This document shows, piece after piece, positions 58,601 through 64,000 of a stretch of DNA of 64,000 nucleotides. The number at the start of each line of letters is the position of its first letter. Position 1 is the first letter of the stretch. Position numbers and translations under genes: made by a program. The notes beneath the pieces are model-generated. The model was not told the origin of the DNA. It ran no database searches and saw only the letters and a list, made by a program, of their open reading frames with translations. Source of the stretch: Dipodascopsis uninucleata var. uninucleata (lineage: Eukaryota; Ascomycota; Lipomycetes; Lipomycetales; Lipomycetaceae); the NCBI GenBank assembly GCA_030568195.1, contig JAJLTO010000007.1, forward strand, positions 496,001 to 560,000. The letters are read 5' to 3'.

Positions 58601-61600
58601 AGGTTATATGCTTGGGTCCACACCGTTGTTTATCTGTATAAATACATACATACAGGTATAAATTGGACACATATTCCTAACTGGCAATTCTCAGTTGGAA
58701 TGTAACTGCTTTCTCACCCATTTGCAATTTAGCGTTAGATCTCGTTTGCCCGATCCGTCACGCTTTCTATAGATAGAAAACAGACCGCCATAAGCTGCTA
58801 TCGCGAATCAGCTGTCGAGCTATAGTACATCTGCTCACTGGGTCTCCGGTAAGCCGTTTGGTAATGACTGACTCTCTACACTGAACGTGCATTATTTACC
58901 ACTTCTGCCTGCAATTATTTTTCTTACTGGAATATTAGTCAGTAAAGTCAAAAGGTTTTTACAGGTACACTAAGAACATCAAAGGTAAGTCGTTATATCT
59001 ACTAGTCTAACGCAGGAGAGTCAACCAACAGAGCTTGTCTCCTGGTGCTGCTTCTCTCTTGCTGTTTACTGTTTCTATCCACCACAGCAGTGAAATGGAA
59101 CGTCGTTACCAGCTGGGAATAATCTCAAGAAAAATAAAAGTGGACCACCCCCTCTCTCTAGCCCCTTCCCCAGGTTTGTAGCATGGTATTTTGTCCATTG
59201 TGGACTAGATGATAGCATTGCAACAAATTTGGCTTTGGAGGAAGACAAGAATACGAACGCTTGCAGATATTTTTTCATTCTTATCCCGCTTCAGCTGATC
59301 TTTTTTACTTTCTTTACAGGAACTGGCTCAAATCTAGGCTATAAACCAAATTTTGTGCTATATATTTACGTATCAGTGGCTTACTTTATTTTGTCTAGAT
59401 TCACGCTTCTTAGTTGTTTCGATTTATATCTTTCGGCCCACAAATCTGACACTTGCAGCAAGTAGCTTTTCAGCTCTTAATTTCATCAGCAAGGAGGAAC
59501 GGATAGAAAAATTTAGTGGGAGAAGAAGTCGGCTCCCCACACAGCGTCTGCCATTCTCTTAATCACTTTTGCATATAATTCTTTGTTTCTGCAGCTTATC
59601 TGGACCAAGTTGCGTAGTTGTCGCGATCGTTCATTTTCTAGCATTCGTGGTATTTCAATAGCAGAGAAGCAAGAGGTTAATCGAAGATATAACGAGACCC
59701 AAATTGATAGTAGTTAGGAAATTAATTAGACAATCTGAAGACAATTAAGAGCTTTATTTTCACAACGAAGTATCAGTAACGCTTTTTAAAGCACAGCTTT
59801 CAGTTACCGTTGTACTGTCATCTACCTCAATTGCACCACACCACCCTGCCATAATTCTACTTGCTTAAGTCGTATCGGGAATTGGTTTACGAAGGCGTTT
59901 GGCTGTTTAAAGTAATAAAAAAAATAAAAGTGAGAAAAGGTGAAAAGCTAGCTTAGACCAATTCTTTTTATTTTTAATTTGGGTTATTTCTTAGACCACA
60001 TCGCCGCATTAGAATAGGTTTGTCGAAAAAGACTGAAGAAACATTATTCAAGAGGATTTAGAATTTTTTGGCTTCCAACTTTCTCGCGAACCAAGAACTT
60101 GCTAAGCCAAACAGAACTAGGAATTCACCAGACAAGACGAGAACTCGAAGGAATAAATAAGCCTCAGAGTAGCGAGGCGACTTTTGAGACTAGAGTGCAC
60201 TTTAAAATTACGCTTTCTCTTACTGTCTTTACTCTATCCATTAACCGTCAATTCATTAGTCTGTTCAACTAGCACGGGCTATTGCGAAGGGTGACTTTAT
60301 TTTTATTTATCAAAGAAATTATTGCAGTTTGTAATCTACCGGTTTGAAGACTAGGAAGAGAGTAAAGGGAATTAGAAAAAGGTGCAATTTTTTCTTTAAC
60401 TCTCTTTAATACTCTATTTTTTTCTCTTTCTTATTCTTTTCTTTAATTTCTCTATATATGCTTTGTTTTGATTTCTTTTCTTCAATCAGTTGAGAGGCAG
60501 AAGAAAAGAAATTTCAGAGAAAGATAAAGGCGGGCTTGATATCTATCGGCATCCCTGAAATCAGCAAGAACGATAGCAGCAATCTCCGATTGTTATCTGC
60601 TAGACCGCTCAGCACCAACAGTTGTCATTGGGAAAGAGGTGTATCACCTCAGTGCGTCTGTTGACTGATATATCGATAAATATACACTCTGTATTAATTA
60701 TTAGAACCGTGTCGACAAGCATCTCGACGAGCGCGTCTCTTAGCTTGGTTGAATCTTTATATATCACTAGTATTTAGTAGTTTATGATCCATCGCGTCAA
60801 TATTTTTTGAAATACTGGTAGATTGATTCATATCAAAAATTTCTTAATCGCAGAATTTCGATAGTGCCGTTCCTACAACTCCTAGCAGCGGTTTTATTTT
60901 CTTTCCCAACGGTTCAAACGCTTTTCAGCTGGTGATCAAATAAATTATTAACGATAGTTAACATACGCATTAAATATCGAGACTGACTAAACCTATACGA
61001 TCAGAATGTTTTTTTAGTCGCCAACGTCTTACTCCAGTACTTGTCGAAGCAAGAAATAATATTTCTCAACGTTTTTACAAAGCCTCTCTAATACACTGTA
61101 TCGCCGTACAATCATTATTCTCAGCACAACTATATCGCCTTTCATTCGAGAATTTTAAGAGAATCAAAAAATCTATTTATCGATATATCTATATATCTAT
61201 ATATATATATATATATAGATATTTACTGATAGACTATTATTTATACTTACGCGTGCCATTTTGACACTTACCCTAAAATCACTGATATATTAGAGAAGGT
61301 GATTTAATTTAGCTGATATCTAATTAGCGCGACAGATATTATTGCTTTTATTATTGTTCTATCTGGGAAGCACTTCTTTGTATACGGTGATTGAACATCT
61401 ACTATACAACTACAATATTCCACTGGTGAAATTATAATAATTTTTTTATAATAATTTGAGCTGCGGTTTAGATTTTTGGAATATAGTCTGCGTAAGTATG
61501 TTTGCTCCCATTACAGCATTTTGCACCAACTGGAGTTAGGATATCGATACGATTTAGATCAGTTCTTATTCTTTGGCTAACTTTGCAGTGCTTTAGACTT

Positions 61601-61621
61601 AAATCTGAATTCCACAGATAA
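55630..61621. other. Gene-poor region of 6.0 kb before the MIT-like gene
   Basis: The region holds small open frames without recognised domains: 56122-56319, 57313-57597 (94 codons, Arg/Lys-rich, overlapped by open frames on the other strand) and 58286-58468 (60 codons; an internal ATG in good context begins MAPPRATALRLHRRLF). A-rich runs lie at 58076-58165, T-rich runs at 60380-60490, and an AT microsatellite near 61181. No tRNA, repeat family or intact element was found. The last kilobase, AT-rich, is probably the promoter of the gene at 61622. Confidence 0.5.
61181..61222. repeat. AT dinucleotide microsatellite
   Basis: A run built of TA/AT with interspersed CTA units ends in about ten uninterrupted AT steps and is self-complementary. 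It lies about 400 bp upstream of the MIT-like gene. Confidence 0.85.
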
Positions 61622-64000
61622 ATGGATTCTTACGTCCTAGGAGAGCAAACGAATACCGATGACTCAAGTATCATAACCTCAGATCCTTCTTCTACTTTGC
61701 CTTCGCCAAAATCTGTACCTATTAATAGCCCCGACTTGGGTTTGGAGTGGCCTTCTGATAATCCTTCTATGGGATTAAATCAAATTATCCAAGCCTGTCA
61801 AGTATTTGAAAATTATGTAAGTAGGCGGCCTTCACAGTATAATGTGTTTGTAAGTAAAAATATTTATTATGGAACTCCAAGAAAATATTTAAGATACAAT
61901 GGGATGTTTTTGCAGAGGGTGGTTATTAAAGAGATGTCGGCGATAGCGTCACCGGTTTTTAGGTCCTAACCGACGAGCATCAAGCAAAGAAATCTTTTAT
62001 AGAAAAAAATGAAAGGAAATGGGAAACAAAAATAATAAAAAGGAGGATCTGTATAATTTTTAAATTGTGAAGGTTTAACGATTTCTTTTTGTTTAGTTGA
62101 ACGTTTTAAATATTGTTAATACCGGTGTGATTCACGATCGAAATTTGAATAAAGAAGCTGGTAAGTGAATATTTAGTCTATCACATTTTATTTTCGCCGT
62201 TAGGATACATTGTCTAACTGAAAGACTCTATAGCATCTGTGTCCTACATCGAGGCTTCAAACCTATTGCGAGCAATTATAGATAATGCACCTGAGAAAGA
62301 AGAATTACAGAGTCTCCAAGTTTTAGTAAGTCGTTTATTTTTATTTATACTCTTTTTTTGGTTGGTCTGTGCTAATTATATTATTTCGCTTATAGCATGA
62401 ATCAATTAAAAGCCGATTAGCAGAATTAAAAATGACGCCTCCACCACCATTTCCCTCGTCATCTGATATAGATAGGAGTTCGAAATCGTCTCGTTTCCTA
62501 AGTGTATCGACGCTGTCATCGCGTTTCAAGTCTCAAAGTTCACTAACTAATCGACGGTCCTCAAATAGCGGACATAACAGTAGCGATCAGGATCCACGCT
62601 CTAATACAAAACCTTCTATAGCCGCCGCCTCATTTTCTGACGCGGCCCAACACCATCGCCTTCCCAGGAAGAGATTCAGTTCTGCTTCTTCTGTAGTATC
62701 ATCAACCTCGATGTCATCAGTAAAGGATAACGAAGATAAACTGTCTACTGTTCTCGGTGATCTTTCATTATATGATTCTACCTCCAAAGACGATCTTTCT
62801 CCGGAAGATGCACTTCTTATTTCGCGGGTGAAGTCTCTAGAGAATAATGCTGAATATGAAAATAGTACTCGTACTCCAGCACTCCTACACATACCTTCGA
62901 TGGGTGCTTTGTCTGTCGGCTCGTCAGCCTCATTAAATTTATCAAATCTTTCGCGTGATCAAGTTTTGCACGAATTTGATCTGGAAATCGAGCGTACCAG
63001 AGATCATTTTGGTAGTGCGACAGAGGGTAGTGGTGGCACTGTGCAACAATTGCATCATTCTCAAAGTAGGTCTTCTAGCAGACCATCTTCAAGTAAAAGT
63101 GAGAAGCTATCGGCTGGTCAATCTCATCAACCAATAGCTATACAAAAAAATAAGCCGCTGCCGGCTCTACATGATGAGTCGCGATCGCGTAGTACTCTTC
63201 CTGGATTCAAACCTAGTTTCAAACCTATTTCTCGTGTTGCCTCTGTGGATGAATTCACTGCATTACCAGTAGATGTACCAGTGTCTTCGACATCAAAAAA
63301 TCTATCATCGTCTGCTAGTCAGCGAAGTTATAGTGCTAGTGGTGCTACACGATCAGTCATGCGTACGCCTTCGTCTTCTACGACAACACTCTTTCTCTCA
63401 GAGACGTCTCGTTCGTCGAATCCATCATCACCTCCTCCTCTGCCTCGCATACAGTCAGTTACAAGTATAGAATCAGCTCCTCAGAATCGTTCTACATCAT
63501 CACCTGTCATAATCTCGAACACATCAAGTAGCAGTGAAAGATCATCATCATTTTTTAATACTGACTTACTGGTCTCGCCTACCCGAACTTCCTCTACGTC
63601 ATCTGAACCTATTGCACCATGTCCTTCGGATACACAAGTTGCGCCATACTGGCTTATGCGTAATCTTCTTAGTGCTTTTACTTCGTCACACGGCGGCTTA
63701 ATAACGGAACACTTACGGCTGCCTCCACAAATATTTTTACAAAAGGGCGTTAAGCCACGATTAGCAGAGGAGAAGACGCAGATGTGTGAAATTATTTCTA
63801 GTTCTTTGAATATTTTACAGAATGAAATCAATGCATATAATAAAGCTGCACCGAAATCGAAAGTCCAAGAGCTGCGAAAAGTTCTCGAGAGAATGAGAAA
63901 TATAGAGAATTCAATGGACAAATTAGAACAGCAGATAGGAAAGAGAATGAAACAAGCATCCACTGAACCATCATTAGGAGCACCTTTAAGTGTACAACAG
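61622..64000 (+). CDS. Serine-rich protein with N-terminal MIT-like domain, partial at right edge (four exons seen)
   Basis: Exons are 61622-61816, 62097-62160, 62234-62325 and 62396 to the edge, giving 652 residues so far. Introns use GTAAGT donors with TAG acceptors, and all phases agree. The spliced N-terminus reads IIQACQVFENYLNVLNIVNT, then EASNLLRAIIDNAPEKEELQ and HESIKSRLAELKM. This three-helix pattern, with its closing R-L-x-E-L, resembles MIT domains, which bind ESCRT-III tails or microtubule-linked partners. A long Ser/Thr-rich, low-complexity region follows (residues 140-500). A conserved-looking helical block then starts YWLMRNLLSAFTSSHGGLIT and goes on through RLAEEKTQMCEIISSSLNIL. 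I have seen this type in fungal MIT proteins but cannot name it surely. A second in-frame donor at 61850 is possible. Confidence 0.72.

Overview
The window is nuclear DNA of an ascomycete fungus, most likely a yeast-like lineage that has kept many introns (basal Saccharomycotina or Taphrinomycotina; the sequence alone does not decide). The reasons are the gene set (Gcn1, Rax1, Spt23/Mga2, a Hda1/Clr3-type deacetylase with Arb2 domain, a PIR-type wall protein, a fungal ELL factor), short introns with GTATGT/GTAAGT donors and TACTAAC or CTAAC branch sites, and TATA plus pyrimidine-rich promoters. I find no tRNA, rRNA, CRISPR array or intact mobile element.

Layout. 0.4-7.6 kb: GCN1 (minus). 9.3-10.0 kb: a small two-exon KGD4 gene (minus) that only appears when the intron is removed. 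11.8-15.0 kb: RAX1 and PRO2 (plus, tandem). 15.7-19.8 kb: SPT23/MGA2-like membrane-bound transcription activator (minus). 23.4-24.9 kb: a Myb/SANT-like DNA-binding protein (plus). 26.0-27.7 kb: secreted PIR/But2 wall protein (minus). 33.4-39.7 kb: a five-exon NUP159-type nucleoporin (minus). 41.0-43.6 kb: ELL elongation factor (minus, three exons). 51.3-52.8 kb: GAPDH (plus). 53.5-55.6 kb: HDA1 (plus). 61.6-64.0 kb: the first four exons of a serine-rich MIT-like protein, cut by the right edge.

The most unusual object is the nucleoporin. After splicing it reads as one 1990-residue protein with two consecutive N-terminal Nup159/Nup214-type beta-propellers, then a 45-bp minisatellite coding FG repeats, an acidic stretch and a C-terminal coiled-coil region. 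The two propellers align along their length and share a phase-1 intron at the same place, so the duplication is internal to the gene. Other points worth a second look are a Gcn1 that ends about 300 residues early, a PPxY motif near the membrane anchor of the Spt23-like factor, and a decayed coding fossil near 50 kb.

Four large gaps (about 3.5, 5.7, 7.7 and 6.0 kb) separate compact genes. They hold scattered perfect hairpins, low-complexity tracts and small open frames, but no gene I can support. The genes do not form one pathway: they cover amino-acid stress signalling, proline synthesis, lipid-desaturase control, polarity, wall, nuclear transport, transcription elongation, glycolysis and chromatin.
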